Of a DNA stretch of 29,820 nt, positions 1 to 8,051 are shown in pieces (within the stretch, counting starts at the first letter, position 1; the number at the start of each line of letters is the position of its first letter). A model generated the notes under the pieces. That model saw only the letters and a list, made by a program, of their open reading frames with translations, did not search any database and had not been told where the DNA came from. The DNA comes from a virus: positions 1 through 29,820 of the IMG/VR virus record IMGVR_UViG_3300028762_000036. The stretch is one strand, 5' to 3'. Made by a program: the position numbers and the translations under genes.

Positions 1-432
1 TTGAGGCTCTTTCGGATAGTCCAACTCTTTCAGAAAGTCGATGATGTCGTCAAGACCGCGTGAAATCACGGCCTCATCGCTGAGTTGCTGGCGCGTCATT
101 TGCGGCAGATCAAGCCTGCACTTTGGTTTTGGATTAAGCAGCCACCAATCGGCACCTGCCTTCAGCAGTACATATCCTATTCCGCCCCAAGACTTCCATT
201 CTTTCAAAAAGGGAATCTGGCCAGGCCGGAACGCATCACGCAGTGGCAATGTTGAGTCACGCTTTGGCCACGCCTCAAGAGCCTTATACTCAATCCAGAA
301 CATAGCTCCATGTCTGTTGATGCAAGCTGAGTCTGCAGTGCTGCCTGACTGATTCTCAATCAGCTTCACCTTGATACGACCGTCCGATGCAGCCCTGAAT
401 TTGTCACGCGCCTTCGTTTCAAGTTGGTTCAC
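1..432 (-). CDS. PD-(D/E)XK / RecU-VRR-like nuclease, partial (C-terminus off window)
   Basis: This frame is open from a GTG at 432 to the window edge (144 codons seen). An in-frame TAG two codons upstream fixes the start, and AGGA lies 6 nt before the GTG. The segment around residues 47-54 reads MFWIEYKA, giving the E-x-K of a PD-(D/E)XK nuclease. It is followed by a Trp-Pro-Lys segment, an RPGQ-like segment (FRPGQIPFL) and GIGYVLLKAG. This pattern is known from phage Holliday-junction-resolvase-like/VRR-NUC-like proteins. The gene overlaps the polymerase stop codon by 14 bp, so it is the next gene of the replication operon and probably acts on branched or recombination DNA. Family membership is inferred from motifs; the exact substrate is unknown. 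Confidence 0.75.
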   Translation of the reverse strand, partial: MNQLETKARDKFRAASDGRIKVKLIENQSGSTADSACINRHGAMFWIEYKALEAWPKRDSTLPLRDAFRPGQIPFLKEWKSWGGIGYVLLKAGADWWLLNPKPKCRLDLPQMTRQQLSDEAVISRGLDDIIDFLKELDYPKEPQ

Positions 433-3238
433 AATCTATCCTTTTTATGTTCTTGATGATCATCATATCAATGCCGGCAATCTTCCACGCACGGACTAAA
501 AACCACGCACCGACAGGTGCTGTTTCTGCAATCGCCCTGCCCATCGCGGCATACTTGTCAGGGCGAATACGGAAGCGCATAGGAGAGTCAGTAGAGTCAT
601 CAACCATCATCAAGTCGATGAATTCGGTCTGGCCTTTCATCACCTTTCCGTCGCGCTTTTTGATCCTGATTGCCTCGTTTTCATCGGCCAGGATTTTCTT
701 GGTCAGCTTGCCAATAATGAGGCACTCATCCTTGTCATCGACTTCTTTCATGCCAACAATCGGATTGCCTGAAGTCACACCGCATAGTTTTGGACTTCTG
801 TAAAAATGACCCCAGCGCGTGTGGGCCTCTGCAAGATCGGCAAACTGCACCTCAGCATTGGCAAGCCGTTCCTTGTCTTTCTCTGTTAGCGTTCCGGCAG
901 CGCGCTTTTGGACATACGACAGAGCTTTTGCAGGGCCGTATCCCTTGGCATTCATAATGCCGCCGATGAGCCGCCCGTCAGCGACAAGCCAGTTCATGTC
1001 GGAATAGTCAGGGTCGATGGGCGTGTACTGGATGCCTTCTTTTGCTAGCTCGCGCAAAATCGCAATCGTTTGCTCATCGTCTTTGGCAGCGCGAAGGCAC
1101 GCCGCAGCGAATGGCAACTGGTGATATCGCTTCAGCCAGCACGTCCAATAGGTGACGATAGCGTAGCTGACGCTGTGCGATTTGTTAAATCCCCAAGAGC
1201 CAAATGTGACCATCTCTTGCCAGATCTTTTTGGCTTGATCCAGCGGAACGCCTTGCGATGTCGCGCCCGCAACAAAGTTCTCACCCATCTTGTTGAAATA
1301 CTCTTCACCCTTTCGGCCTGACATGGCCTTGCGAATGGCGGAAGTCTGCACCCAGTCAAACAACCCAATTTCCTTGACCACGTACATGATTTGCTCTTGG
1401 TACAGGAACACGCCGTAAGTGTCCTTTAGGTATTTTTCCAGCTGCGGCACATCGTACTTAACAGGCTCTTTGCCAGAGGCGCGGGCGATGTATTTTTGGG
1501 CCATACCGGAGGCCAACGGGCCTGGCCGTGCCAGCGCCGTCAAGTTGTCTATCTTGGAGAACTTATCCACTTCCACCGAGCGTGTAACGGATCGGACAGC
1601 ATCGCCTTCAAACTGAAAGATGCCAGATACCTTATCGTCATTCAAGATGTCAAGAACAGACTTGTCGTCCAGCTTCAGGCTGTACAACTCTTCTGCCGTC
1701 ACAACGCCGCTGTCCTCGATGATGCCAAGCGTTCGCAATCCGAGCGCGTCGATTTTGAGAAGGTTCAAATATTCTGAGTCAGGCTTGTCGATTTGCGCTA
1801 CACCTTCTTCATTCACCGTGCAGTAGTCAGATATCGGATCGTTACAAACGAGAATCCCTGCTGCGTGGACGCCGGTGTGGCTCGGATGAATCTCAAGATC
1901 GCCCATACACTCTGCGGCAATTGGAAACCGCTCTTTGAATGACTGCCCAGGCCCGGTGTTGTCAAAAGTGTCCTGCAGCCCTTTTCCATACCGGGCGTCA
2001 CCAGAGCTATACTCGATGAGTGCGTTGCGGACTTGGAAAGTCTCGTTGATCGGCAGGCCGAACTTCTTGCCCACCTGCGCCATCACTGACGCGGCTTTGA
2101 GCGTGTTGATGTTCCCCAATTTGGCGACGCACGCCGCGTTGTACTTTTCTTGCAGGTATTCAAAAACAAGGTGGCGCTTGGTGTCGGCAAAGTCAATATC
2201 GATATCTGGCAAGTCACTTCTGGAGATGTCGATGAATCGTTGGAAAAGCAAATCGTGCGGGATTGGATCAACCTCAGTAATTTCCATCAAGTAGCAGGCA
2301 AGTGACCCTGCCGACGATCCACGAGCAGGCCCGACAAGCATCTTGGTCTTGGCAAACCTCACAAGGTCGGCCACAACCAAAAAGTATGAATCGAAATCCT
2401 TCAGCTGAATCTGTTTAATCTCTTCCACAAGGCGATCTTCATACTCCTGCGTCCAGCTGGCGATGTGACCGCGATCTAGACGCGATCTTTGACCTTCACG
2501 GCACAAGGCCACAATGCCGCCTGCTAGGTTGATTAACGGCGCTTTCTTCAACTTGATGCCGGACAGTCGCGCTGCGATTTCGTGGGCATTCTTTACGCCT
2601 GAGTCAAACTCTTTACGGGTCATCACAAGCTTTAGGTGCTCCCATAACTCTGCCTCCGGCGCGATATGGCGCAGGCCGACTGAATCACGGACTTCCCAGG
2701 CATAAGCAAACGTCTGGTCTTCTTGGCGCGGCATGTCGTTGTAGCCTGTTACCGCAATCGGCTTGCCGTTCAAACGGTGACGTTTGACGCTATTGCTTGC
2801 GTACAGAAGGCTTGACGGGTTTATGTCGATGTAGTCGTAATCGCCAGCGCCAAGCTCGTTCCCTGCCGCGCCCGCAAATCTTATGACTCCAGGAAGAGTG
2901 CCAAATTGGTCAGGCGTAAGCCCCTTGTTTTGAACTGACTTTGAAGTGGCGTTGTAAAACTTGCCTGTGTCTTCTGCGAGAATCCAAGCGCACGGCTTCG
3001 TTTTCGATGGCCCACCGTCGCTGTCACGGCTTATGATTGGTATTTCCATGCCGAACAACGGCGCGATTTCCGCCTTGATAGAGGCTTGTTCAAAGCGAAC
3101 GTGACCCCAAGTAGCGGAATCGACAATACCGGCCACCTTACATTCAAGAGAGGCCAGCCTGGCCATTATTTCCGGCATCCGTCCGTAGGCGTTACGGAAT
3201 GAATAGCCTGTCCTGACGCGAAGTTGTGGGAAAGTCAT
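419..3238 (-). CDS. C-family DNA polymerase (DNA polymerase III alpha-like)
   Basis: 939-aa replicative polymerase. Catalytic motifs are clear: GPARGSSAGSLACYL, the double-Asp motif PDIDIDFAD (about residue 343) and the third-Asp region LLKIDALGLRTL (about residue 494). A helix-hairpin-helix (NAKGYGPAKAL) and an OB-like domain follow. The bacterial C-terminal tau-binding region appears absent (E. coli alpha is about 1160 aa). The N-terminal PHP domain looks degenerate: where metal-binding His residues are expected it reads LRVRTGYS and GIVDSATWG. The frame is open to 3292, but the ATG at 3238 overlaps the exonuclease stop (ATGA), so I chose it. Proofreading probably comes from the upstream DnaQ-like protein. 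No clamp or clamp loader is seen in this window. Confidence 0.95.
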   Translation of the reverse strand: MTFPQLRVRTGYSFRNAYGRMPEIMARLASLECKVAGIVDSATWGHVRFEQASIKAEIAPLFGMEIPIISRDSDGGPSKTKPCAWILAEDTGKFYNATSKSVQNKGLTPDQFGTLPGVIRFAGAAGNELGAGDYDYIDINPSSLLYASNSVKRHRLNGKPIAVTGYNDMPRQEDQTFAYAWEVRDSVGLRHIAPEAELWEHLKLVMTRKEFDSGVKNAHEIAARLSGIKLKKAPLINLAGGIVALCREGQRSRLDRGHIASWTQEYEDRLVEEIKQIQLKDFDSYFLVVADLVRFAKTKMLVGPARGSSAGSLACYLMEITEVDPIPHDLLFQRFIDISRSDLPDIDIDFADTKRHLVFEYLQEKYNAACVAKLGNINTLKAASVMAQVGKKFGLPINETFQVRNALIEYSSGDARYGKGLQDTFDNTGPGQSFKERFPIAAECMGDLEIHPSHTGVHAAGILVCNDPISDYCTVNEEGVAQIDKPDSEYLNLLKIDALGLRTLGIIEDSGVVTAEELYSLKLDDKSVLDILNDDKVSGIFQFEGDAVRSVTRSVEVDKFSKIDNLTALARPGPLASGMAQKYIARASGKEPVKYDVPQLEKYLKDTYGVFLYQEQIMYVVKEIGLFDWVQTSAIRKAMSGRKGEEYFNKMGENFVAGATSQGVPLDQAKKIWQEMVTFGSWGFNKSHSVSYAIVTYWTCWLKRYHQLPFAAACLRAAKDDEQTIAILRELAKEGIQYTPIDPDYSDMNWLVADGRLIGGIMNAKGYGPAKALSYVQKRAAGTLTEKDKERLANAEVQFADLAEAHTRWGHFYRSPKLCGVTSGNPIVGMKEVDDKDECLIIGKLTKKILADENEAIRIKKRDGKVMKGQTEFIDLMMVDDSTDSPMRFRIRPDKYAAMGRAIAETAPVGAWFLVRAWKIAGIDMMIIKNIKRIDCEPT

Positions 3239-3795
3239 TGCGCGACTCCCCAAACAGACTGGACTGATCCGTAAAGGTCGATTCTCTGGCAAACCGCGTG
3301 CAGCCTCATCACGTCATCAAGCGCTCTGTGCTTCTGCTCATATTCGCCGACATAGTGGCGATACAATTCGATCAACTTCATGCGACGACCGAACTGTGGC
3401 GCGGTTTGCTCAACGGTGCAAAACTGCAGGCTTGGCCAGCTGACATCCTTCAGCGAAAAGCCGCGCCGCGCCAAGTCGTATTGCAGCATTGATTTGTCGA
3501 AGCTCAGGTTGTGCGCCACGGCTGCATCGGCCTTGGCGAAGTATTCCCGTAGCTGCGGCAAGAAGGTTGTGAAGTCCGGCTTATCTTCCAAATCCTGATT
3601 TGTCAATCCGGTTATTTTGGTGATAATCTCTTCTATGGCGATGCCTGGGTTGCAGATGAACTCGATTTGATCGATAATCTCTTTGCCATCGGTGATGATG
3701 CCGGCAAATTCAATAATGCGCGGTTGTTTCGATATGTCAGAGCGAAAGTGAAACGGCAGTCCTGTGGTTTCCGTGTCGTATACGGCAAATAGCAT
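3235..3795 (-). CDS. DnaQ-like 3'-5' exonuclease (epsilon-like, DEDDh)
   Basis: 186-aa proofreading-type exonuclease. Exo I is at the N-terminus (YDTETTG, D7/E9), Exo II is HNLSFD, and Exo III is HRALDDV, whose His makes it a DEDDh enzyme. Its stop codon overlaps the polymerase ATG (ATGA), so the two are translationally coupled, which fits one holoenzyme assembled from separate polymerase and proofreading subunits. There is no obvious clamp-binding tail. The 82-bp gap upstream carries a 7-bp hairpin but no clear promoter, so expression probably comes from the long thyX operon. Confidence 0.93.
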   Translation of the reverse strand: MLFAVYDTETTGLPFHFRSDISKQPRIIEFAGIITDGKEIIDQIEFICNPGIAIEEIITKITGLTNQDLEDKPDFTTFLPQLREYFAKADAAVAHNLSFDKSMLQYDLARRGFSLKDVSWPSLQFCTVEQTAPQFGRRMKLIELYRHYVGEYEQKHRALDDVMRLHAVCQRIDLYGSVQSVWGVAQ

Positions 3796-3826
3796 GTGAC
3801 GTTCCTATTCTGAAAATTCTAGTGGC

Positions 3827-3847
3827 GGCAGACTTAGGCGGTCTGCC
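3827..3847 (-). terminator. hairpin in VOC-exonuclease intergenic gap
   Basis: GGCAGAC / GTCTGCC inverted repeat with a 7-nt loop, between the VOC gene and the exonuclease gene. No U-run follows, so it is more likely an attenuating or mRNA-processing hairpin than a strong intrinsic terminator. Confidence 0.3.
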
Positions 3848-3877
3848 AGCGCCGACTATCTCCCATCACGGAGACTG

Positions 3878-4489
3878 CTATTTTACCGTGCACTTGGCCT
3901 TGTGAATGGCCTTTACTTTCTTGACCTTCTTGGGCTGTTTCGGCCAGCAACTTTCATCGGCCTTTGGCTGCTCCGGTGCGACAGCATCTTGCCGCACGAT
4001 GAACTTCAGATCGACGCCTAGGATTTCGCGTGTGTCGAAAATCGCGTAGTGATACCGGCGCGTGTCCTTAATGGCTGGATTGGTATGGGCCAGTGTATCG
4101 ACTTCTTGCGCGATGCCAATGCCGTGGTACGAAAAATATTCGCGGAATTTGTCAAGCTCATTCTCGGTGCAGTGCATGCCGATATGACTAACCGTGTTCG
4201 GCGATTTTGCCATCCAATTGTGGCCGGTGGAGTAGTGCAGGATTTCAAGCTCAAGAGGCTTGATTGCCAGGTGATCCGGCCCGTACTGGCCATCCGTTTG
4301 TCCCTGATAGTTGAACTGCAGCAACGCGTGATTCTCGCCATGAACGCCGCGAACGACGCCAGTTGCGTGAACATCATCGAAAAACCACCGATCTAGGCCT
4401 AGATCGGCCAAGAGTTGGCGCGCACGGTTCGGATCGGTCGGGCAAAGTGCCAGTTGTTCGATTCGGAATTTTGGTGGTTGACGAAGCAT
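3878..4489 (-). CDS. VOC (glyoxalase/bleomycin-resistance) superfamily-like protein
   Basis: 203 aa. The first half (RIEQLALCPTDPNRARQLLADLGL) and the second half (SHIGMHCTENELDKFREYF...) look like the paired beta-alpha-beta-beta-beta modules of VOC proteins. Candidate metal ligands are His in HLAIKPLELEIL, SHIGMH and LAHTNP. The C-terminus is a Lys-rich tail (KKVKKVKAIHKAK). The start overlaps the preceding stop as TAATG. Sitting in a nucleotide-metabolism operon beside an SDR, it may act on a small molecule or a modified nucleotide, but no substrate can be deduced. Assignment rests on overall pattern only. Confidence 0.6.
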   Translation of the reverse strand: MLRQPPKFRIEQLALCPTDPNRARQLLADLGLDRWFFDDVHATGVVRGVHGENHALLQFNYQGQTDGQYGPDHLAIKPLELEILHYSTGHNWMAKSPNTVSHIGMHCTENELDKFREYFSYHGIGIAQEVDTLAHTNPAIKDTRRYHYAIFDTREILGVDLKFIVRQDAVAPEQPKADESCWPKQPKKVKKVKAIHKAKCTVK

Positions 4490-4851
4490 TATATTTCCTT
4501 TCGTTGGTTGTGTGAATACTCTTCCATTTGCGAATCGTGAAAATCACTATCGCCTTCAAAACGCTGGGAGCCGTCAGGCCGATACCAACAATACTTCAAC
4601 CCCATTCTATGGGGCCATATGCGGTGCGTCAAGTGCACATATCCGGCGCACAAGCAGCCTGCGACTCCAAGCTCATTCAAGTTGCGCCACTTGTCCACTC
4701 GGTAGTCGTTCCTGCCGCATCCGCATATCGGTGCCTTGTTGACAAAGTAGCCATTCTTGCGGTCAAACTTGAAATACTCGTCAGGGTGCTTCGGCAGAAC
4801 TCTACGGGCTTGGCACCGATAATTCCGGCACCTGACGCTAATCCTACTCAC
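4489..4851 (-). CDS. Cys-rich putative zinc-binding protein
   Basis: 120 aa, hypothetical. Cysteines occur at CRNYRC near the N-terminus, ICGCG in the middle and CLC further on, which suggests one or two zinc sites. The rest is rich in aromatic and basic residues (RIWPHRMGLKYCWYRP). It starts at GTG 4851, overlapping the SDR stop (GTGA), and its stop overlaps the VOC start (TAATG), so it is a fully embedded operon member. No family recognised. Confidence 0.75.
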   Translation of the reverse strand: MSRISVRCRNYRCQARRVLPKHPDEYFKFDRKNGYFVNKAPICGCGRNDYRVDKWRNLNELGVAGCLCAGYVHLTHRIWPHRMGLKYCWYRPDGSQRFEGDSDFHDSQMEEYSHNQRKEI

Positions 4852-5531
4852 TTGCCGACAGGCACGTCACATCCAGACATAAATTTTGCAGCGCCGGAAT
4901 TGATCAAATGCGCGATCATTTCGGCAACGGCTTCCGGTGGAGTCTCCAAGCCGTGCATTAACGCCTTTTTTTGGTACTCGGCAGCGTACTCAGGCGTCCA
5001 TCCGCGCACCTGGCAGACATTGGCTTCAATCGCCTTGGACATCTCGGTTCCGGCCAGCTTGTTCGGCGATACGCTGAAGACTGTGATGCCGTGCTTTGGC
5101 GTGAGTTCGTGAGCCATCTGGCGAGTGATCATCAAGGCCGCAGCCTTGGATGCGTTGTATGCCAGGCTTGACGTCATCGGAATGTGAGCGGCATTGGATA
5201 CGATGTTGATGATGATGCCTTTGGACTTTGTGAGTTGCGGCAAAAGCGCCTGGGTCATTCCGACGATAGCATAGGCATTCACTGCCATTACTTGATTGAA
5301 TTCCGCTTCGGTGACCTCGTGGAACCACTGATTGGAGTTTATCCCGGCGCAGTTGATCAGGACATCGACCTCAGCGACAGTCTCAAGCCAATGCATCAGG
5401 TGCGGCTTTGTCACATCATCACCAAGTTTTTTATCGACGCGCCACACCACGTGGTCAACACCAAGGGCGGATTCCAAAGCCGCGCCCAAGCCCGATGCCG
5501 CGCCAGTCACCACGATGTTGAGTTGTTTCAT
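4848..5531 (-). CDS. short-chain dehydrogenase/reductase (SDR)
   Basis: 227-aa classical SDR. The Rossmann dinucleotide motif TGAASGLG is at residues 9-16, NCAG at 60-63, the catalytic Ser region VSNAA near 112, and Y125-x3-K129 (YNASK) forms the active site. It should reduce or oxidise a carbonyl/hydroxyl substrate with NAD(P)(H). Start and stop both overlap neighbours (ATGA with the HAD gene, GTGA with the Cys-rich gene). SDRs are not standard phage genes; within an operon holding ThyX and a HAD phosphatase it could serve nucleotide or sugar modification, but the substrate is unknown. Confidence 0.92.
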   Translation of the reverse strand: MKQLNIVVTGAASGLGAALESALGVDHVVWRVDKKLGDDVTKPHLMHWLETVAEVDVLINCAGINSNQWFHEVTEAEFNQVMAVNAYAIVGMTQALLPQLTKSKGIIINIVSNAAHIPMTSSLAYNASKAAALMITRQMAHELTPKHGITVFSVSPNKLAGTEMSKAIEANVCQVRGWTPEYAAEYQKKALMHGLETPPEAVAEMIAHLINSGAAKFMSGCDVPVGK

Positions 5532-6454
5532 TTGTTGCCTTCAAAGTTGATTGAGTGGGTTCCAACTAGCACCTCGCACATCGCCGCGTATACGGCAAGA
5601 TCGTGAACCGAGTCTTGGTGCTGCAGGCCGCTGTTTGTGAAACGAGTCAGTTTGACTATTATAAGCTCAAACAAGTGATACATTTTGTGGTCTTCTGCCG
5701 TTTTCAGCTGCACGCCGTTCGGAAAGAGTACGGCCATGACTTGACCGACCTTCGATGCATTGTCCTTGTATACGGCGTTGCGTTCACGGAATGTCTTGCC
5801 GGCAGCTTCCAGTATATCTCCTGCGTTCTGGTTCTGATTCGGAAGCTCGCAGATCGCGTCCATGAGCAGCGCATCGGCGGCGTTCATAGGCCACTCACGC
5901 TCTGATGTCGGCTCACCGACGACCTTGCTTTTAGGGCCAGGCGGGTGCAAGCCGTTTACGTCCAGTACCATGGCGCTAGCGATGCCTTCAGAGATGTACA
6001 TGTCAACGACATCTTGCCTGTCGTCATACGCGTGGGTGATTTTCTGCGATGAGCGGAGTGAATGACGAATCCGTTGAAGGATGGCGGCCTTAAGAGTGAC
6101 GCTATCGATGCCTTCTTCACACTCCTGTCGCATGAACAGTAAGTACGATACAAATCCACAGCGCAGGAATTGCCGAATCAGCCAATCAGACGTTGCGCGC
6201 AGAACACGTTCTGGTCGTGCCGTGATGAAAAGAATTCCTTTCCCCTGTTTACTTGCGATCTGAAGCAACTCGACGGAATGAACAATTGCTCTGTCGTCGC
6301 CCAGATGGTCGTGATACTTTCCGTAACGGTCGTGGTGCCCCTCTGGATGGATCATGGCCAATCGCCAAGAATCGTCACTCAGGCACCCATCCAGATCAAA
6401 TATAACCAATTCGTCTGGAAATTGGCTAATCAGGCTATAGTTGTCTGCCATCAT
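5528..6454 (-). CDS. HAD-family phosphatase fused to DUF6378
   Basis: 308 aa with two domains. Residues about 14-155 form a HAD phosphatase resembling phage polynucleotide 3'-phosphatases: FDLDG (D20/D22), FITARPERVLRATSDWL (motif II Thr/Ser region, 77-92) and YDDR (D144/D145). Residues about 213-296 (ILEAAGKTFRERNAVYKDN... DSVHDLAVYAAM) match the DUF6378 pattern, usually a stand-alone small phage protein. A Pro/Lys-rich linker joins them. Start overlaps the 80-aa gene and stop overlaps the SDR (ATGA). The likely role is nucleotide or nucleic-acid end dephosphorylation; the meaning of DUF6378 is unknown. MMADN allows either of two adjacent ATGs. Confidence 0.85.
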   Translation of the reverse strand: MMADNYSLISQFPDELVIFDLDGCLSDDSWRLAMIHPEGHHDRYGKYHDHLGDDRAIVHSVELLQIASKQGKGILFITARPERVLRATSDWLIRQFLRCGFVSYLLFMRQECEEGIDSVTLKAAILQRIRHSLRSSQKITHAYDDRQDVVDMYISEGIASAMVLDVNGLHPPGPKSKVVGEPTSEREWPMNAADALLMDAICELPNQNQNAGDILEAAGKTFRERNAVYKDNASKVGQVMAVLFPNGVQLKTAEDHKMYHLFELIIVKLTRFTNSGLQHQDSVHDLAVYAAMCEVLVGTHSINFEGNK

Positions 6455-6693
6455 TCATCCGTCAAGTTGGGTTGCAGTTGATAGGTATCGGCCACGATCA
6501 AGGCCTGCTCCAGCATTGGTATTAATCTTTCACGGTCGTCGCTTGTCACTTTAAGCGATGTCTCAACATCACCGACGCGAAATTTTATTTCTGCGCTGTA
6601 CTTGATGTTGGTGTTGATTGTTTCTGGCGCTTCGTGACCGTTAGTTTCGTCAAGGCGGCGCTGCTCGACATTTATCGGACTTTGGGGATTCAC
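6451..6693 (-). CDS. hypothetical 80-aa protein
   Basis: Small acidic protein. The C-terminal half (about residues 28-75) alternates in a beta-beta-alpha way (IKYSAEIKFRVGDVETSLKV, then a helix RERLIPMLEQALIVADTY). The start is GTG at 6693, overlapping the endonuclease stop (GTGA), with a near-perfect GGGAGG Shine-Dalgarno 6 nt upstream inside the endonuclease gene. That strong site suggests it was expressed independently before the homing gene arrived. No family recognised. Confidence 0.75.
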   Translation of the reverse strand: MNPQSPINVEQRRLDETNGHEAPETINTNIKYSAEIKFRVGDVETSLKVTSDDRERLIPMLEQALIVADTYQLQPNLTDE

Positions 6694-7244
6694 ATCGACC
6701 TCCCATTGTTGGCTGATGGCTTGTCATAGTCGCCGTGAACAGCTGCGCAATTTGAATTGCGCCAAGCTATAGCAGCAGCAAGCCCTTCATCGCTGTGTGG
6801 AAATGATTTGGCCTTCTTCTTTCCAGCGATGGAATATGAAGCAAGCCAACAAGCGTACTTCCCATTTGAATGTTGCTTTATTCCTTTGATTCCAGACTTG
6901 CTATTGCCCATTGCTGATCGATTCGCATTATTCTGCGATTGAGTGGCAGGCCGTAGATTGTCAATCTTAAAATCCCATTCATCACCATTCTTGTGGTCGA
7001 TAAACTCTGGAGGCTCTTCTTCATAGTGCATCTTCCAGACGACTCTGTGAACGCCGTAAGGCTTCTTGTCAAGCATGACGCTGATGTATCCGCGTTTACA
7101 TATTGAACCTGCTGGCGCACCGATGATAACTGCGTGGGCTTTTGGATGAGGCTTCGACTTCCAGATCAGGGTGCCGTCAATAGGATCATACTCAAACACC
7201 TCAAGAAGGCGTTCAAGTGGTGGAAGAATTCCGGTCTTAGCCAT
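6690..7244 (-). CDS. HNH homing endonuclease with AP2 DNA-binding domain
   Basis: 184 aa. An HNH_3-type domain occupies about residues 60-108: VHRVVW (H66), IDHKNGD (D83/H84), DNLRPA (N96) and a closing NNAN. An AP2-like domain follows at 117-172 (SGIKGIKQHSNGKYACW...). This is the standard architecture of free-standing phage homing endonucleases, which cut DNA and copy themselves by recombination. It is wedged in the operon directly behind thyX, overlapping its stop by 8 nt. I chose ATG 7244 (GGGAAG upstream) over ATG 7256. No intron is apparent: thyX looks intact. Confidence 0.93.
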   Translation of the reverse strand: MAKTGILPPLERLLEVFEYDPIDGTLIWKSKPHPKAHAVIIGAPAGSICKRGYISVMLDKKPYGVHRVVWKMHYEEEPPEFIDHKNGDEWDFKIDNLRPATQSQNNANRSAMGNSKSGIKGIKQHSNGKYACWLASYSIAGKKKAKSFPHSDEGLAAAIAWRNSNCAAVHGDYDKPSANNGRSM

Positions 7245-7992
7245 TGGACTTCCCATCAGTCGCGACAGGATTGTTTTTGATCAAGTCTGACGCCCAGAAT
7301 ATTTTGCGCAGTTCCTCTTTTTGGTTCTGCAAATCCATCCACGGGCGGTAGAATGAGCAATTTTCTTTTCCGTGACGAGGAAATGCGCATTGCCCTGTGG
7401 CAACGCAGGCCACTTGCAACATCGGATCGGCCCAAGGGTGCATCTGGATCACAAGCTCGCGCATGGCACGGAACACGCGCTGATATTCGCCTGCAGTTCT
7501 TGTGCAAAGGCGCGTTTTCGCCGTATCACTCAACGTCCGCAGGTTGAATTTGGCCTTGATTTTTGTTTCCATGTTGGACGGAAGGATTGCGCGGGCGTCT
7601 TGAAGCTGGACGCCTGCCGCGAGTAGCTGTTGATAGTGCGCGTCAGCATCGGCCACGCCGTCCCAGAACAACTGTGCTTGGGACTCGGTCAAGCCTTCTG
7701 GAGCGACCACTCCGTTACCAGTCATATCCAAGGCCCGACTGGTTTCCTGCTGGTATGAGCCTGTGCGAGTCCGCACAAATTGATGGGTGAAATTTTTGCT
7801 GACGCCTTCAATTTCAAAGATGTAGTCAACAAACTCGAATGGTGACCGGATTGTATCCAGCATGTAATTCCAGTGATCCCACTTTTCCTGCTCGGTCATC
7901 GTCGCCGGGTCTTGCCCGCGCATACGGGTGGACTTTGTCCCTATTAGGAGTTCCCAGGCGTTTGGTGTGCTGCTGATTAGTTTGACTTTCAT
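7237..7992 (-). CDS. thyX: flavin-dependent thymidylate synthase ThyX
   Basis: 251 aa. It methylates dUMP to dTMP using methylene-THF, FAD and NADPH, supplying thymidylate for phage replication. The core reads FTHQFVRTRTGSYQQETSR, where the usual RHR-x7-S signature is RTR (residues 74-76) and the Ser is one position late (S85). A downstream NLRTLSD segment and a C-terminal helix bundle fit the family and its length. Start ATG 7992 has AAAGGAA upstream, and a strong promoter lies at 8023-8051. It is the first gene of a long overlapping operon reaching the left edge of the window. Confidence 0.93.
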   Translation of the reverse strand: MKVKLISSTPNAWELLIGTKSTRMRGQDPATMTEQEKWDHWNYMLDTIRSPFEFVDYIFEIEGVSKNFTHQFVRTRTGSYQQETSRALDMTGNGVVAPEGLTESQAQLFWDGVADADAHYQQLLAAGVQLQDARAILPSNMETKIKAKFNLRTLSDTAKTRLCTRTAGEYQRVFRAMRELVIQMHPWADPMLQVACVATGQCAFPRHGKENCSFYRPWMDLQNQKEELRKIFWASDLIKNNPVATDGKSNG

Positions 7993-8022
7993 TTCTATTC
8001 CTTTCTAGTTTGCTGAATGCGT

Positions 8023-8051
8023 ATTATGCTTGACGACTAATGGATAGTCAA
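8023..8051 (-). promoter_or_regulatory. sigma-70 promoter upstream of thyX
   Basis: TTGACT-N17-CATAAT on the minus strand (-35 at 8046-8051, -10 at 8023-8028). The -35 overlaps the stop codon of the GHKL ATPase gene. The thyX start is about 30 nt downstream of the -10. Confidence 0.75.

Noticed and set aside
1132-2271. Small minus-strand frames inside the polymerase gene
   Set aside because: Out-of-frame shadows of the polymerase; no motifs.
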